6,588 nt of DNA from JAUNQW01 sp043424615. GTDB taxonomy: Bacteria; Bacillota; Bacilli; Lactobacillales; Carnobacteriaceae_A. The position numbers and the translations under genes are program-made. The notes beneath the pieces were generated by a model. That model made no database searches and was not told the origin of the DNA. It was given only the letters and a program-made list of their open reading frames with translations. How positions within the stretch are numbered: the first letter of the stretch is position 1; every line of letters starts with the position of its first letter. Positions 5,353-6,588 of this stretch are shown here, piece by piece. The stretch is taken from NCBI GenBank assembly GCA_043424615.1, contig JBHWOX010000020.1:1-6588 (forward strand). The letters run 5' to 3'.

Positions 5353-6504
5353 TTATTTCCAAGACGGAGAGTTCATGACATTATTTTCTTTGACACGGTC
5401 TTTGTAATCAAGAGCTAATTGCATAATATCGCGAATGACCTCATCTGTTAACAAATGAGCTTCCAAGCCTAATTCTTCCAATGCCGTATGTTTAGCATTG
5501 AAGTAGTGTTCTTCTAATTCCACACGTGGATTTTCTGTGTGTTCGATGTTTGCATCTAAGTCAAAATACTCTTTAGCCACTTTTTGAACTTTTTCAGCTA
5601 ATTCTTTCACACTGAAAGATTCAGTGATTTGGTTATAAATTAAGAATTCACCACGTTCAGCTGGATTTTCAGCAGCTAATTCGATACAACGGACGGTATC
5701 TTCAATATTAATGAATCCACGCGTTTGTCCACCTTTACCGTAAACCGATAGCGGGAGCCCACAAGCCGCTTGAATGATAAAACGATTTAAGACGGTTCCA
5801 TAAACTCCATCATAGTCAAAACGGTTGTAAATGGTTTCATCTTGAGCAGTGTCTTCCGTATTGACATTGTAGACCACCCCTTGGTTTAAGTCGGTGGCTC
5901 TTATTCCCCAAGATCGGCAGGCGAATTCAATATTATTGGTGTCATGTACTTTCGTTAAATGATAGAAAGATCCTGGTTTTTTAGGGTATAAGAAAGTGTC
6001 TTTACGGCCATTATGTTCAATTTCCAAATAGCCTTCTTCAATATCAATATTAGGTGTTCCATATTCTCCCATGGTTCCTAATTTAATAAGATGGCAGTCT
6101 GGCGCGTATTCTTTAATGGCATAAAGAACGTTTAAGTTCCCTAAAACATTATTACTCTGCGTATAAATCGTATGTTTTCTAGAAATCATTGAGTAAGGAG
6201 CTGAGCGTTGTTCAGCATAGTGAACGAAAGCTTCAGGTTGGAATTGTTCAAAAACCATGGATAAGAAATCATAGTGGTTTAAATCACCTTCAAAAATTTC
6301 AATGGTTTTCCCAGAAATTTCATTCCATTTAGCGACCCGATCTTCTAAAGAAGCAATAGGAGTCAATGAATTGGAATGAAGCTCGTTGTCGATGTCACGA
6401 CGAACCATGTTGTCAATAATAGCTACATCATGTCCTTTTTTAGATAAATAGACTGCTGTCGGCCATCCACAGAATCCGTCTCCACCAGCTACAATAATTT
6501 TCAT
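5353..6504 (-). CDS. sqdB: UDP-sulfoquinovose synthase (SQD1/SqdB family)
   Basis: This is a cytosolic, NAD-dependent short-chain dehydrogenase-fold enzyme of 383 residues, predicted to make UDP-sulfoquinovose from UDP-glucose and sulfite, the committed step of sulfolipid synthesis. The resemblance to Arabidopsis SQD1 is striking: GGDGFCGW (7-14, NAD loop), DNMVRR (31-36), SLTPIAS (46-52), EQRSAPYSM (98-106) with Arg100, KLGTMGEYGTPNIDIEEGY (141-159), and FYHLTKVHD (180-188). The catalytic set Thr144, Tyr181 and Lys185, with Glu147, keeps the SQD1 spacing. RATDLNQGVVY, YGKGGQTRGF and EEHYFNAKHT are also characteristic. It lacks a transit peptide, as expected in bacteria. GGAGG lies 6-7 nt before the ATG. 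The 84 nt upstream to the window edge are AT-rich; a TATGAT (6549-6544) could be a -10, but no good -35 accompanies it. It is the first visible gene of the sqdB-sqdX operon. Confidence 0.93.
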   Translation of the reverse strand: MKIIVAGGDGFCGWPTAVYLSKKGHDVAIIDNMVRRDIDNELHSNSLTPIASLEDRVAKWNEISGKTIEIFEGDLNHYDFLSMVFEQFQPEAFVHYAEQRSAPYSMISRKHTIYTQSNNVLGNLNVLYAIKEYAPDCHLIKLGTMGEYGTPNIDIEEGYLEIEHNGRKDTFLYPKKPGSFYHLTKVHDTNNIEFACRSWGIRATDLNQGVVYNVNTEDTAQDETIYNRFDYDGVYGTVLNRFIIQAACGLPLSVYGKGGQTRGFINIEDTVRCIELAAENPAERGEFLIYNQITESFSVKELAEKVQKVAKEYFDLDANIEHTENPRVELEEHYFNAKHTALEELGLEAHLLTDEVIRDIMQLALDYKDRVKENNVMNSPSWK

Positions 6505-6588
6505 AACATACCTCCGAAGTGTAATTAATAGTCTTTGGTTCTAATCATACAGTGTTGAAGTTAATATCTTGTAAATTTAATGTAAAAA

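Noticed and set aside
6544..6572. Possible promoter for sqdB (TATGAT with ACAAGA 17 nt upstream)
   Set aside because: The -10 is fair but the -35 matches the consensus at only two positions; AT-rich sequence gives such hits by chance and the region is cut by the window edge.

Overview
The window looks like chromosomal DNA from a low-G+C Gram-positive bacterium, most likely a member of the Lactobacillales (Aerococcaceae or Carnobacteriaceae are my guess, from memory only). The reasons are the AT-rich composition, strong AGGAGG-type ribosome binding sites, short hairpin terminators, a class 1A (fumarate-type) dihydroorotate dehydrogenase like that of Lactococcus, and RDD and PsiE-like membrane proteins. 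No mobile element, CRISPR array, tRNA or rRNA is visible.

Layout. Positions 1-549 (+) hold the 3' part of an RDD membrane protein gene; its frame is open to the left edge of the window. It converges on a minus-strand block, and a strong hairpin at 558-598 separates the two. Reading the minus strand in transcription order from the right: a UDP-sulfoquinovose synthase (6504-5353) and a SqdX/SQD2-type glycosyltransferase (5332-4193), 20 nt apart and presumably one operon; a terminator-like palindrome (4153-4178); a glyoxalase II (4122-3421) and its terminator; then a consensus promoter (3342-3314), a 35-codon leader ORF overlapping an intrinsic terminator (3208-3160), and the pyrimidine genes pyrF (3115-2267) and pyrD (2247-1318); last, a PsiE-like membrane protein (1241-597) with a possible promoter of its own.

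How the genes work together. The first two form a complete-looking sulfolipid (SQDG-type) module: the synthase would make UDP-sulfoquinovose from UDP-glucose and sulfite, and the transferase would move sulfoquinovose to a lipid acceptor. This chemistry is best known from plants, cyanobacteria and phototrophic proteobacteria, so finding it in a heterotrophic Firmicute is notable. pyrF and pyrD catalyse the last and fourth steps of de novo UMP synthesis. The pyr leader has the layout of the E. coli pyrBI attenuator: promoter, well-initiated leader ORF, U-rich stretch, and a leader stop codon inside the terminator hairpin. I see no PyrR-binding motif, the usual Gram-positive solution. This translation-coupled, UTP-sensing attenuator is the best candidate for an undescribed system in the window.

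Less certain points are the true start of the RDD gene (outside the window), the start of pyrF (three candidates; 3115 preferred), the identity of the PsiE-like protein's soluble tail, and the promoter of the sulfolipid operon.
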